A stretch of 64,000 nucleotides of DNA from Pedobacter sp. AJM (GCF_002197755.1 NZ_NHOT01000002.1:186001-250000); one strand, 5' to 3'. Counted from the first letter of the stretch, positions 34,926 to 44,541 are shown. The notes: generated by a model from the sequence alone, not told the origin. Numbers and translations are program-made.

Positions 34926-37427
34926 ATGAAGAAAATCTTTACCTATTTTTTTAACATAATCCTGCTTTCTATTTTTCTCACGGGCATCACTTATGCACAA
35001 TCCAGAAACGGATCAGTATCCGGTTCCATTAAAACCAGCGATGGTAACCCTGCTCCATTTGTAAGTGTTGGCTTGAAAAACACGGCTAAAACAACACAAA
35101 GTGATGAAAAAGGAAACTTCACTTTAAAAAATGTTTCACCTGGAAACTATGTATTAAAGATTTCAGCAATTGGTGTTTCGGTACAGGAGAAAAATGTTTT
35201 GGTTGTAGCTGGCGAAAATGCAGAAGTTTTATTATCCATCGCGGAATCCTCGTCACAATTGGATGAAGTAGCCATCACAGGTTATAAAACACCTAATAAA
35301 AAACCGGTGAACCTCGGCAAAATTGCCATCGCCCCGATGGATCTTCCACAATCGGTACAGATTATTGGCAACCAGGTCATTACTGATCAACAGGCCAATC
35401 GCTTAAGCGATGTACTAAAAAATGTTAACGGTGTGGCTTTTGGTGAAAACCGTGGATCAGTAAGTGGTGAAACATTTTTCGCCCGAGGTTATAGCTTAGG
35501 TACCAACAATGTGTTTAAAAACGGATCACGTGCCAGTAGCGGAGGCATGCCTGAAACCAGTACCTTAGAATCAGTAGAAATTTTAAAAGGAAGTGCAGCC
35601 TTACTTTATGGCGGCGTAACAGGAGGCGCAGTGGTAAACATGGTCACTAAAAAACCTAAATTTGAGTATGGCGGAGAAGTATCTATGCGCGCCGGAAGTT
35701 ACGACATGTATAAACCCATGGCAGATATTTACGGACCAATCTCTAAAAAAGTAGCATTCCGTTTAATCGGTACTTATGAAGATGCAGCAAGTTTCAGAAA
35801 TTCTGTAAAATCAAACCGGATCTATGTAAATCCTTCCTTGCTTTACAAAATAAGTGATCAAACAGATCTTTTGCTTCAGGGGGATTATTTAAAAAGTGAC
35901 ATGACTCCTGATTTCGGGATTGGCACTGTTGAAAATCAGATTGTTGATATTGGTCGCGGTGCATTCGTAAATGCACCCTGGGCTTACAACAAAACAAACA
36001 CCGCAACCTCACAATTAAACCTTAATCATAAATTTAATGATAGCTGGAAATTAAATGTTTTGGCTAATTTCCAGTCTTACAACCGCAATTACTTCAGTGC
36101 TGAGCGACCATTTGCCGATACCAAGGTGGCAACTAACCCTCTTCCATATGGTTTCGCGGCCCGAAATGTTACCCGTTCTAAAACAAAAGAATTTACTTAC
36201 AATGAGCAGATCAACCTGAATGGCTTCTTTCAAACCGGAAGTATTACCCATACCTTGTTAGTTGGTGCAGATGCAGATCAATCGCGTACCACAAGCGGTG
36301 GCTTCAATTTTAATAATAACCTCACTACATTCAATTATGGAAATGTCAACCTACTGGATCCAGCCACTTATTTCGGATCGGGAATTGAGCCAACCGCAAA
36401 CATGATTACCCAGACCTTCGCACCATTGTATCGTATGGGTGCTTTTGTACAAGATTTAGTTTCCATCACTGATCAGTTTAAAGTGCTTGCCGGAGTACGT
36501 TATACCTTTCAGAAAACACCGAGAACCGTGGCGACCAATCTGGCCACCGGTGTGCAAACGCTCAGCGTAAACAGTTTAGACAGGTCGAAAGTAGAAAGTG
36601 CTTTCACACCAAAATTTGGATTGATTTATCAGCCCTTAAAAACAACCTCTATTTATGCCAGTTATGCCAGCAACTTCATTCAGAATACGGGTACAGATGT
36701 TAATCTAGCACCTCTTGATCCATCTACCGTTGATCAATATGAAGCCGGTGTTAAAAACGACCTTTTCCAGGGCAAACTTTCTGTTAATTTAACTGCTTAC
36801 AGAATTTCAAACGATAAATTTGCCCAGCAGGCACTTCTAAATGCAAAAGGCGCACCTAATGGTGACACCAACATTAAAGAACTTAATGGAAAAACATTAA
36901 GTGATGGTCTGGAACTTGATATTACCGGTACAATTGTAAAAGGCTTAAACTTTATTGCAGGCTACAGTTACAATTATATTCGCTATACGCAAACACGAGA
37001 CAAAACAGTTTATACCGTTCCTGAACCCACTACAGCGCAGCCTAACGCCACCAGAACGGTTACATTAGGTGGCATTATTGAAGGTCAGCGTTTAGTAGGC
37101 TCTACGAAAAATACTGCAAATGGCACCTTATTTTATACCTTTCAGGATGGCCGTGTGAAAGGATTAAAACTGGGTGCTTCAGCTTATTACACAGGAGCAA
37201 GAAACGGTGGGTACAATGATTCTAAAATTCAGGCTTACAGCAGGCTCATTCCATTAAGCGCCTTTACCACATTCGATTTCTCTGCGGGCTACAACTGGAA
37301 AAAACTTTCATTGCTGGCAAAAATTGCCAATATAACCAACGAGCTAAATTATTTCGTTCATGAAAACTACAGTGTGAATCCTATTCCGCCACGTCAGTTC
37401 ATGACCACATTATCTTATAAATTTTAA
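34926..37427 (+). CDS. TonB-dependent siderophore-type receptor
   Basis: An outer-membrane receptor of 833 aa. Signal peptide 1-25, a carboxypeptidase-regulatory-like domain (about 30-115: GSVSGSIKTSDGNPAPFVSVGLK), a plug domain (about 125-240: LPQSVQIIGNQVITDQQANRLSDVL, ESVEILKGSAALLYGGVTGG) and a beta-barrel ending in FMTTLSYKF with a terminal Phe. The plug wording matches FhuA/FoxA/FcuA-type ferric-siderophore receptors and not SusC. Next downstream are ApbE and a PepSY-flavin reductase, consistent with iron uptake and reduction. The start is the ATG at 34926; the ten-residue longer frame lacks the signal. No Fur box was recognised. Confidence 0.92.
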   Translation: MKKIFTYFFNIILLSIFLTGITYAQSRNGSVSGSIKTSDGNPAPFVSVGLKNTAKTTQSDEKGNFTLKNVSPGNYVLKISAIGVSVQEKNVLVVAGENAEVLLSIAESSSQLDEVAITGYKTPNKKPVNLGKIAIAPMDLPQSVQIIGNQVITDQQANRLSDVLKNVNGVAFGENRGSVSGETFFARGYSLGTNNVFKNGSRASSGGMPETSTLESVEILKGSAALLYGGVTGGAVVNMVTKKPKFEYGGEVSMRAGSYDMYKPMADIYGPISKKVAFRLIGTYEDAASFRNSVKSNRIYVNPSLLYKISDQTDLLLQGDYLKSDMTPDFGIGTVENQIVDIGRGAFVNAPWAYNKTNTATSQLNLNHKFNDSWKLNVLANFQSYNRNYFSAERPFADTKVATNPLPYGFAARNVTRSKTKEFTYNEQINLNGFFQTGSITHTLLVGADADQSRTTSGGFNFNNNLTTFNYGNVNLLDPATYFGSGIEPTANMITQTFAPLYRMGAFVQDLVSITDQFKVLAGVRYTFQKTPRTVATNLATGVQTLSVNSLDRSKVESAFTPKFGLIYQPLKTTSIYASYASNFIQNTGTDVNLAPLDPSTVDQYEAGVKNDLFQGKLSVNLTAYRISNDKFAQQALLNAKGAPNGDTNIKELNGKTLSDGLELDITGTIVKGLNFIAGYSYNYIRYTQTRDKTVYTVPEPTTAQPNATRTVTLGGIIEGQRLVGSTKNTANGTLFYTFQDGRVKGLKLGASAYYTGARNGGYNDSKIQAYSRLIPLSAFTTFDFSAGYNWKKLSLLAKIANITNELNYFVHENYSVNPIPPRQFMTTLSYKF

Positions 37428-37447
37428 CCGATAAATCAGTCATGCCG

Positions 37448-37485
37448 AAGGCCTCAAAGTGTGTAAAATACTTTGAGGCCTTTTT
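37448..37485 (+). terminator. Strong intrinsic terminator after the receptor gene
   Basis: AAGGCCTCAAAGT and ACTTTGAGGCCTT form a perfect 13-bp stem around GTGTAAAAT, followed by TTTTTAT. It argues against the longer reading frame start of the next gene at 37442, which would lie inside the hairpin. Confidence 0.9.
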
Positions 37486-37520
37486 ATGGCTTGGATTACT
37501 GGTTTCCGGAATTGCTTTCT

Positions 37521-37528
37521 TAAATTTG
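37521..37528 (+). promoter_or_regulatory. -7 promoter element of apbE
   Basis: TAAATTTG matches TAnnTTTG, 16 nt before the ATG at 37544 and just past the terminator, so apbE is likely to have its own promoter. No well-spaced -33 TTTG was found. Confidence 0.45.
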
Positions 37529-37543
37529 ACGATCAACCACCAA

Positions 37544-38557
37544 ATGAAACACCTTTTAAAAATTAAGCTGGCTACCTTCCTCCTGTTGTTAAATTGTGCT
37601 GTCTTCGGACAGACAATGAAAAAGAGAACGACCCTTTTAATGGGAAGTAAATTTGAAATTACCATCGTTGCAAAAGATGCACAAACTGCTTCGGACAATA
37701 TTGATACGGTGATTCAGGAAATCAGCAGAATTGAATACCTGATATCCGACTGGAAACCCAGCTCACAAATTTCACAGGTAAACAGCCATGCGGGTATTAA
37801 ACCCATTAAGGTAGATAAAGAAGTTTTTGATTTAACCAAAAGGGCATTGAACCTGTCTGAAATTACCGGAGGTGCTTTTGACATTAGTTTTGCAGCCATG
37901 GATAGAATCTGGAAGTTTGATGGTTCCATGAAAGAGATGCCTACTGCCGAAGCCATTAAAAAATCAGTAGAAAAAGTAGGTTACAAAAACATTATTCTGG
38001 ATAGCGTCAATTCCACCATCTTCCTGAAATTAAAAGGAATGAAAATTGGTTTTGGCGCACTGGGGGAAGGTTATGCAGCCGACCGGTCTCGCAATATGAT
38101 GCTCAGGAAAGGCATCAAAGCAGGTATTGTTAATGGCTCAGGAGACATGAGTACCTGGGGAAGACATCCTAAAGGCCATTATTGGACCATCGGAATTACC
38201 AATCCTTTTCACAAAGATAGTTTATATGCTATAGTTCCCATTAAAAACGGTGCCGTAGTAACTTCCGGAAGCTATGAAAAATTTGTAGTCTTTAATGGAA
38301 AAAGATATGCCCATATTATCAATCCGGTTACGGGTTACCCGGCAACAGGTTTAACCAGTGTAACGGTATTTGGGCCAGATGCAGAACTGGCAAACGGTTT
38401 CAGTACATCTATTATGGTTTTGGGAAAGGATGCAGGTTTAAAGTTCATCAGTCAGTTTCCAAAATTTAGCTGCATCATGTTTAGTGATGATGGCCAGGTG
38501 TATCATTCTGATAATTTGAGCCAGAAAACAATTAAACAATGGAAAAAAGGCTTATAA
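37544..38557 (+). CDS. apbE: FAD:protein FMN transferase
   Basis: An exported enzyme (337 aa) that attaches FMN from FAD covalently to Ser/Thr of target proteins. Signal peptide MKHLLKIKLATFLLLLNCAVFG; family motifs include LGEGYAADRS, NGSGDMSTWG, GSYEKF and the C-terminal HIINPVTGYPATG with the metal-binding region that follows. A DUF2271 protein with a matching acceptor motif (T91-G-A-S-V-T96) is encoded by the convergent operon at 40.9-41.4 kb, so this is its probable substrate. The start is set at the ATG at 37544 by the signal peptide and by the terminator located before it. Confidence 0.94.
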   Translation: MKHLLKIKLATFLLLLNCAVFGQTMKKRTTLLMGSKFEITIVAKDAQTASDNIDTVIQEISRIEYLISDWKPSSQISQVNSHAGIKPIKVDKEVFDLTKRALNLSEITGGAFDISFAAMDRIWKFDGSMKEMPTAEAIKKSVEKVGYKNIILDSVNSTIFLKLKGMKIGFGALGEGYAADRSRNMMLRKGIKAGIVNGSGDMSTWGRHPKGHYWTIGITNPFHKDSLYAIVPIKNGAVVTSGSYEKFVVFNGKRYAHIINPVTGYPATGLTSVTVFGPDAELANGFSTSIMVLGKDAGLKFISQFPKFSCIMFSDDGQVYHSDNLSQKTIKQWKKGL

Positions 38558-38673
38558 CATCTTCAATTTATTCCCCGCATTGATAATATTTTAGGATATT
38601 CTATTGATCAAAATCAGGAAAACTGCATCCTGAAAAATAACTTCTTCATAATCCATGAACAAATCGAAACTGC

Positions 38674-40863
38674 TTAATAGCAATCCATTAAAATCTGTCC
38701 CCTCGACTGGTAAAAACTGACACTTTGATTTGATGATTGCTGACATGCATCTTCCAGCCAGTCGATCACATCCTTTTGCATGCCCAGTGAACCGCACAGC
38801 ATCAATACCCCGCCATCATTGAGTGCTTCACCAACAAAAGCAGCATCTTCAGCCAGTAAATCTTTAACATATTGTTTGTTTCCTTCTCTGGAATAAGCCA
38901 CATTTAATTTGGCCAGTTTGGAAAGTTCATTTTGCAAGGTATTTTCATAGAGCGAAAAGGATTCCTTATTCTTAAAACCGCAATAAAGATGAACATTTCT
39001 GCCCTCGCCATGCTGGCTTAACATGCCCAGAAACGGGGCGATACCGGTACCGTTTGATACCATAATTACAGTACGGGCTTTTTCAGGAAAGTGGAAGTGC
39101 TTATTTTTAACAATGATGGCATTTATGGTTTGGCCGATTTTAAGCTGATGTAAATAACCTGAACCCAAACCACCCTCATGCAGTTTAACGCTTAACTGAA
39201 TTTCTCTTCCAATTTTACCAATTGAATATTGTCTTTCGCGATGATCACCGGCCGGATAAATGGCAAGCAAATCTCCTGAAGTAAATCTTTTTCTGCGCTT
39301 CGGGCGCAAGCGAATAATAAATGAGGTTTCGGCATGAGTGGAAATGGTTTTCTTTACCACTTCAAAAGGCTGCGTTTTTGGACGTTTCGTATCCAGCAAT
39401 TTCGACAAGAGAGACAGCGTTATATCCGCATGTTGCGCCCATAAATTCGCCCATCTGGTAAAATCATCCGGAGATCGGTCATTAATGGTATGAATATCAA
39501 GTAATGGCCTGGCCCACTTCTGATGCGATAATGCGTTATTCACTTCGTAACCAAACTTGCAGAAATCAGGATAAGCATGAGAACCAAAAGCAATTACGGA
39601 AAAATCGACGGAATTGCTTTGTGGATATTTTTCCAATAGTGCACTGAACTTTTTAGCGTTTACAGGCGATTCACCCTGACCGTATGTCGCCGTAAAAACC
39701 AGCAATTGCCTGGCCTTTGCAAAAACCTGATAATCGTTTAGCTCAGCCATAAACGATGTTTTACCATTCTTTAACAGTTCCTGATGTATCGCACTGGCAA
39801 AGCGGAAGGTGGTTCCGTTTTCTGATCCAACCAATAGGATAAATTCTGCCTGATCTGATCGAAACTTATTTTTAATCCTGCCTGAACTGCGTTTCCACCA
39901 GATCACAAAGCCTGAATAAATAAAAAAAAGGATATTTACCGAAGCAATAGCCAAAACCATTGCCCAGAGGACACTTCCTCTACCAGTATGTAAATCCAGA
40001 CTAAGGTTATTGAAAAGTGTAGCTTTTGAATAGGCTTGTTCCGTCAGGATATCGCCGGTTATCTGGTTTACAGTAATTTCTTTATTATCCAGTTTCAGTG
40101 TAAAATAATCTTCTACATCCTCAGAGAAAGGAAATTCAATGGATTGAACTTTAGTCAGTGGAATATTTCTGAATACTTCGAAATCCGCCACTTTTTTTTT
40201 CGGCTCCGTTTGAAGTGCATCAAAATCAATCTTATGCGTAATCTTTTGTGTTTTAACGAGCCCAAATCTTTGCAGCGACAAAAATGTACCACTTAAGGAA
40301 ATGATGATAACCGGAATCAGCATCAGTCTGCCCAGCACCACATGATAATATGCAGCAAAACCATCTTTGACAATTTTTCCAAAGAATTTTTTAATGCTTC
40401 GCTGGCGTTTGATGATCAGGATTGTACCTGAAGTGGCAATTAAGAACAAGAAAAAAGCCGTTAGCCCGATAAAAATCCGACCGGTTTCATGTAAAAACAA
40501 GGAACGGTGTAAGGTGGTTACCCACTGAAAAAATACATTTTCCTTTTCTACCTTCCCCAATGATTTTCCTGTTGCCGGATCCACATAAAAATTCCCGGAA
40601 TTAGCTGCGAAGTCAGTTCCGTTTATCTTCACGAACTGATTGACATCTATGGTAACATCGCCAATATCAGTATACGACTTTTGAAGACGTGGAATGAGTT
40701 CAGCAACGGTAAGCTGACCGAATTTTTCTGACCGGTAAGGTTGATTTTTCTCCGTAACAGGCTTAAAAGACAGGATGACCCCCGTAACGGAAGCAAGGGT
40801 TATAAAAAGAAAAGAAGATACCGCCAGGGCTAAATGGCTGTATCTCCATATGGAAATTGTCAT
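38674..40863 (-). CDS. PepSY-membrane reductase fused to flavodoxin and ferredoxin-reductase domains
   Basis: A 729-aa inner-membrane flavoprotein that should carry electrons from cytoplasmic NADPH across the membrane. Residues 1-330 form a PepSY-associated membrane module with four helices (HLALAVSSFLFITLASVTGVI, GLTAFFLFLIATSGTI, LMLIPVIIISLSGTF, VNILFFIYSGFVIWW). A flavodoxin domain follows (about 345-480: LLVGSENGTTFRFASA, FTATYGQGESP), then an FAD/NADP reductase (about 500-729: RERQYSIGK, SNGTGIAPFLGML, MLCGSLGMQKDV). It resembles sulfite-reductase flavoprotein subunits joined to PepSY. Its gene is 12 bp after DUF2271 in one operon; the partner electron acceptor is probably that protein or ferric siderophore. 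Confidence 0.92.
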   Translation of the reverse strand: MTISIWRYSHLALAVSSFLFITLASVTGVILSFKPVTEKNQPYRSEKFGQLTVAELIPRLQKSYTDIGDVTIDVNQFVKINGTDFAANSGNFYVDPATGKSLGKVEKENVFFQWVTTLHRSLFLHETGRIFIGLTAFFLFLIATSGTILIIKRQRSIKKFFGKIVKDGFAAYYHVVLGRLMLIPVIIISLSGTFLSLQRFGLVKTQKITHKIDFDALQTEPKKKVADFEVFRNIPLTKVQSIEFPFSEDVEDYFTLKLDNKEITVNQITGDILTEQAYSKATLFNNLSLDLHTGRGSVLWAMVLAIASVNILFFIYSGFVIWWKRSSGRIKNKFRSDQAEFILLVGSENGTTFRFASAIHQELLKNGKTSFMAELNDYQVFAKARQLLVFTATYGQGESPVNAKKFSALLEKYPQSNSVDFSVIAFGSHAYPDFCKFGYEVNNALSHQKWARPLLDIHTINDRSPDDFTRWANLWAQHADITLSLLSKLLDTKRPKTQPFEVVKKTISTHAETSFIIRLRPKRRKRFTSGDLLAIYPAGDHRERQYSIGKIGREIQLSVKLHEGGLGSGYLHQLKIGQTINAIIVKNKHFHFPEKARTVIMVSNGTGIAPFLGMLSQHGEGRNVHLYCGFKNKESFSLYENTLQNELSKLAKLNVAYSREGNKQYVKDLLAEDAAFVGEALNDGGVLMLCGSLGMQKDVIDWLEDACQQSSNQSVSFYQSRGQILMDCY

Positions 40864-40875
40864 TAATAAAGCTGT

Positions 40876-41361
40876 TTAGTTTGCACTTAGGCGTACATAC
40901 CTGATGTAACCTGTGCCTTCAGTTTTAGCGGCCAAACCTTCGGTGGTTAACGGAATTTCAATATCTTTTAAATAGTATTTATTATCTTCAACAGCGGTTT
41001 CAAAACGCAGCTTGTAACCTTTGTTTATTTTATCGGTTTCAATATCCAGAACCGTAACGCTGCGATCGCCGCCCGTAACCGAAGCACCGGTTATGGCACT
41101 GATATTGGTTGGTTTTTTCTTGTATGCTTTGTGCCACTCTTTAAGGTCGGGATACCATTTTTTATCAGATCCCATCACATAAAGTGTTTTTTCATAGGCC
41201 CCTTTCGCATCTATTAAAGACACCGCGATGTAAGCGCCTTCGCCAACATAATTGGTCATTTGCACCATACATTTATACTTTGTAGTTTTTTGGGCAACAC
41301 TGACTGCAGGAACGGAATAAATTAATGTTAATGCCAGGCACAGTTTAAAAAAGTTATTCAT
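40876..41361 (-). CDS. Exported DUF2271 protein with flavinylation-like motif
   Basis: A 161-aa exported protein (signal peptide 1-23, MNNFFKLCLALTLIYSVPAVSVAQ is 24 residues of which the last is cut at AQ). The DUF2271 domain (about 28-158) includes CMVQMTNYVGEGAYIAVSL, YEKTLYVMGSDKKWYPDLKEW and the segment ITGASVTGGDRS. T91-G-A-S-V-T96 matches the (S/T)-G-A-(T/S)-x-T acceptor pattern of ApbE substrates such as NqrC, so Ser94 (or Thr96) may carry covalent FMN. It lies between the ankyrin gene (4 bp) and the PepSY reductase (12 bp). Extracytoplasmic electron carrier is inference from motif and neighbours. Confidence 0.85.
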   Translation of the reverse strand: MNNFFKLCLALTLIYSVPAVSVAQKTTKYKCMVQMTNYVGEGAYIAVSLIDAKGAYEKTLYVMGSDKKWYPDLKEWHKAYKKKPTNISAITGASVTGGDRSVTVLDIETDKINKGYKLRFETAVEDNKYYLKDIEIPLTTEGLAAKTEGTGYIRYVRLSAN

Positions 41362-41365
41362 TTGA

Positions 41366-42838
41366 TTATTTTAAAAAGTCGATTGATACTTTGTTTTTAG
41401 TTAAAAATTCATTTTCTGATGCCAAATCATAAGGTGTTTCCTTAAAATCTGTAGCCACATCTTTTTTAGCACCTGCTGAAATTAAATAGTGCATCAGTTC
41501 TGTATCCTTTGCGGTCATCGCCGCTTTATGCAATGCCGTGTAACCTTCTTTATTTTTAAGATTCACATCAACCTGATAACCAGCCACAATCTTAGCCAAT
41601 GCCAGGTCATTTTTAGCCACAGCCAGGTGATATAAAGAATTTCCGTTTGGCTGGATTGCAGCCACATTGAAACCTTTATCGGTTAACACCTTCAACTTGG
41701 CGTTGAAATCGTCCATACTCCTTGTACCGTAAGATTGGAAAAGATAATAAGCCAGGTTATTACCCTCTTTATCGGCTATGTTCATATCTGCTCCTTTGTC
41801 AAGCAGGAATTTCACTACCTCACCGGAGTTGCTGCGAACCGCCATGGCCAGTGCCGATACGCCTTTGGCATTTGTTTGATTGATGTTTTTTACCTTTGCC
41901 GAAAGCAATTCAAGTGTGGCCAGGTCTCTCGTAAAACCGGCAGCATTAATAAATGCTGTATTTCCGTCTTTATCAGCCTGATTTATATCTACTCCTTTTG
42001 AGAGAAAATAATTGATCACTTCTTCCTGTTTAGGTTTGCGGACAATATAAAATAGTGCATTTTCACCATTACTTCCGGTAACCGTTGGTTTCAATTTTAA
42101 TCCTTCCAGGTATTGAAACACAGCTAAACCATTGGAAGATCCGCGACCGCCCTGAGCCGCCATGATGAACGCATGATCATTGTATTTTACCCCTTTTGCG
42201 ATGAGCTTATTCATCAGTTCTATGTTTCCGCTTCTGGCTACGTAATTAAAAGCAGTATTTCCGTTCGCATCCACACTATTCAGGCTTAAGCCTTTCGATA
42301 CAAAATAATCCGTCAGGGCAAAATTCTTATCATTTGAAATGGCAATTAAAAGTGCATTTGCGCCGTCATGATTCAGGTCTTTTTTGAGATCAGCACCTTT
42401 TGAAAGTAATAAGTCATAAACTTTAGTATTGGCCTGGCCACCAACTGCCGCGAATGTTAATGGTGTAAAACCATGACTATCCTGAAGATCCACCTTTGCA
42501 CCATTTTTCAAAAGGTATTCCATCACCGGGATATTTCCTTTTGATGCAGCCCAGAACAAATAGGTTCTGCTGTCGTGGGTTAATTTATTGACATCGTTCC
42601 CTTTTTGAGCCAGCAGGTATAAAATAGATTCCTCTGGTGCTCCATTGTTAATGGCATAAACGGTGGCATCAAAAGACATTTGATTCAACTGCGAAGGACT
42701 ATTTCCCTTCTCAATTTCTGATTTAATGGTGGCCAGGTCTGTATTTCCTTTCCAGAAGGATTGCTCCAGAAAGGTATTTTTTTGAGCCTGTGCCCCAAGA
42801 GCAGCCATGGCAAGAACAGCAAAGAAGATTTTTTTCAT
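41366..42838 (-). CDS. Exported ankyrin-repeat protein
   Basis: A 490-aa protein with a signal peptide (MKKIFFAVLAMAALGAQA) followed by about twelve ankyrin repeats, e.g. DSRTYLFWAASKGNIPVMEYLL, DSHGFTPLTFAAVGGQ, DANGNTAFNYVARSGN, DKDGNTAFINAAGFTR and NKEGYTALHKAAMTAK. It therefore acts in the periplasm, probably as a scaffold. It heads an operon with DUF2271 and the PepSY reductase and is separated from DUF2271 by 4 bp. This is the second ankyrin gene in the window placed beside a redox enzyme (the first is at 3487). The partner protein is unknown. Confidence 0.93.
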   Translation of the reverse strand: MKKIFFAVLAMAALGAQAQKNTFLEQSFWKGNTDLATIKSEIEKGNSPSQLNQMSFDATVYAINNGAPEESILYLLAQKGNDVNKLTHDSRTYLFWAASKGNIPVMEYLLKNGAKVDLQDSHGFTPLTFAAVGGQANTKVYDLLLSKGADLKKDLNHDGANALLIAISNDKNFALTDYFVSKGLSLNSVDANGNTAFNYVARSGNIELMNKLIAKGVKYNDHAFIMAAQGGRGSSNGLAVFQYLEGLKLKPTVTGSNGENALFYIVRKPKQEEVINYFLSKGVDINQADKDGNTAFINAAGFTRDLATLELLSAKVKNINQTNAKGVSALAMAVRSNSGEVVKFLLDKGADMNIADKEGNNLAYYLFQSYGTRSMDDFNAKLKVLTDKGFNVAAIQPNGNSLYHLAVAKNDLALAKIVAGYQVDVNLKNKEGYTALHKAAMTAKDTELMHYLISAGAKKDVATDFKETPYDLASENEFLTKNKVSIDFLK

Positions 42839-42974
42839 TTTGAAGCTGAATAGTTTTTGATTTCAATTCTCCGGGCGAACCACAAGAATTCCGGCTAAGT
42901 TAACAAGAATCGTTCTAAATAATGGATTGTATTGAATTTATTTAAATTAATTACAGATAAATTTTCTGTTACAG

Positions 42975-43004
42975 AAAAGCCGCAGCTTATGTTTCTGCGG
43001 CTTG
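42975..43004 (-). terminator. Terminator of the second SusCD operon
   Basis: AAGCCGCAG and CTGCGGCTT form a 9-bp stem 11 nt after the SusD stop; on the minus strand a TTTTC tract follows. A second small palindrome, TTTTCTG-TTA-CAGAAAA (42962-42978), overlaps its edge. Confidence 0.8.
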
Positions 43005-43013
43005 AAATTAACA

Positions 43014-44528
43014 TTAGTTATCCCACCAAACTTTATCAATAGTAACCTGATCGCCGCCCTGTTTGGAGGCTTCTGCGTTATTGGTTTGTCTTTCCGATTC
43101 CGGGTACATCAAACGAAGGGGTCTGGCATCTGCTGAAGGTGCTTGTAGCGAATTAGGTATGGCCGGCAAACCCAGTCTTCTATAATCACTCCAGGCTTCA
43201 ATGCCGTTTGTGCCATTCATTGACAACCATTTTTGTGTAATGATGGCACTGATTTTATTGGCTGCCTGATCAAAATTAACCGCAGTTTGTGCATTATAGG
43301 CCGTGAAAGCCGACGCCGGAACTTCATTGTAAGCGAAAGATGCTTGAATGCCCTGCTCATAAAAGTTTTTTGCACTCCCGGCAATCCATCCTCTTTGTGC
43401 CGCTTCGGCTTGTAAGAAAAGACTTTCGTAAGCACCCATTAAAACCAATGGCTGTAAGGCACTTTTCAGTAAACCCGCAGCAGCATTTGCATTTTCCTGC
43501 GGTCCGCGGAGGGCTGAAGTGAATGCCCGGTTATATTCTGCCGCGGCATTCGGATTTCCGAAAAGTACTCCCTTATAATCTCCGGCAATGGCCTGATAAA
43601 TTTTGGCCATTCTTGGATCATTCCGTTGTTTATACTGATCAATTAAGAATGTAGTAGGCCTTAAGTTATCGTAAGCAGCCGTAGTAGCCCCCTGAACATT
43701 GCGGTAATACGTTTCCCAAAAAGGATTAATCTTTCCTGCTGTATTTTCATATCCGGGTTTAAGTGTTACATGCTGGTTCAGTTCCAGGTAACCACTTCCT
43801 TCCGCCTGGATTTTCTGAATTTCTGCCGTAATGTAAGCCTGATTATTTTTTTCACTCTGGCGGATCAGTGCCCTGAGTTTAATGGTATTGCCAAATTTCG
43901 CCCATAAAGGCTTTGATCCATTGAAGATGATATCTGCACGGGCAATGCTCGCATCAGCAGCTGCTCCTTTAATTTCATTTATCCCTTCAGTAATGAGGTT
44001 AATGGATTTCTGATAAACCGCCTGGCCACTTTCATAACGCGGGGTCGGAAATCTGGTACCCTGCAAGGCATCATCAAAAGGGATATTGTTGTAAATATCA
44101 ACCAACCTTAAAAAATGCCATCCTTGCATCATTTTAGCAATGCCGGAATAGTAGCCTGCACCTTCCTGCTGCCCCTGTTCTTTAATTAACTGGTAATAAA
44201 GCAAATTCTGGAAACCATTTTCCCAAATTGGAATCCCATCCCGCTGGTGCCTGATGGATGGACCATCATAACTTTTTTCTTTAAAATATTGATTAATACC
44301 TTCACTATTGGTTCCCCAGTAGCCACCCCAGAAAGCACCAAGCTGATTGAGCTGAATGGCTTCCTGGTTTACTGTACTCAAAAGGGCAGCGGGTAGTTTC
44401 GCACTTAAAGGGAGATTCTGATTAACCGGATTATTTGGATCGTTATTCACATCCAGAAATTTTTCACAGGCACTAAAAACCATCATGATCAACCCTGTGA
44501 ACAGATATAAACTTAAATGTCTTTTCAT
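43014..44528 (-). CDS. SusD/RagB-family outer-membrane lipoprotein (SusD-like_2 type)
   Basis: Nutrient-binding surface lipoprotein of 504 aa that works with the SusC gene just upstream (13 bp). Lipoprotein signal LIMMVFSAC with lipid Cys at about 21; FLDVNNDPNNPVNQNLPLSAKLPAALLSTVN and the helical GIAKMMQGWHFLRLVDIYNNIPFDDAL region are typical of the SusD-like_2 subgroup, as is the C-terminal MYPESERQTNNAEA. The start is the ATG at 44528 (MKRHLSLYLF); an extension to 44645 overlaps SusC and has no family match. No hydrolase lies in the operon, so the ligand is unknown. Confidence 0.92.
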   Translation of the reverse strand: MKRHLSLYLFTGLIMMVFSACEKFLDVNNDPNNPVNQNLPLSAKLPAALLSTVNQEAIQLNQLGAFWGGYWGTNSEGINQYFKEKSYDGPSIRHQRDGIPIWENGFQNLLYYQLIKEQGQQEGAGYYSGIAKMMQGWHFLRLVDIYNNIPFDDALQGTRFPTPRYESGQAVYQKSINLITEGINEIKGAAADASIARADIIFNGSKPLWAKFGNTIKLRALIRQSEKNNQAYITAEIQKIQAEGSGYLELNQHVTLKPGYENTAGKINPFWETYYRNVQGATTAAYDNLRPTTFLIDQYKQRNDPRMAKIYQAIAGDYKGVLFGNPNAAAEYNRAFTSALRGPQENANAAAGLLKSALQPLVLMGAYESLFLQAEAAQRGWIAGSAKNFYEQGIQASFAYNEVPASAFTAYNAQTAVNFDQAANKISAIITQKWLSMNGTNGIEAWSDYRRLGLPAIPNSLQAPSADARPLRLMYPESERQTNNAEASKQGGDQVTIDKVWWDN

Positions 44529-44541
44529 TTTATTAAAATCT

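Noticed and set aside
37442..37543. Longer start of the ApbE reading frame
   Set aside because: It would begin inside the receptor's terminator hairpin, and the signal peptide begins only at 37544.
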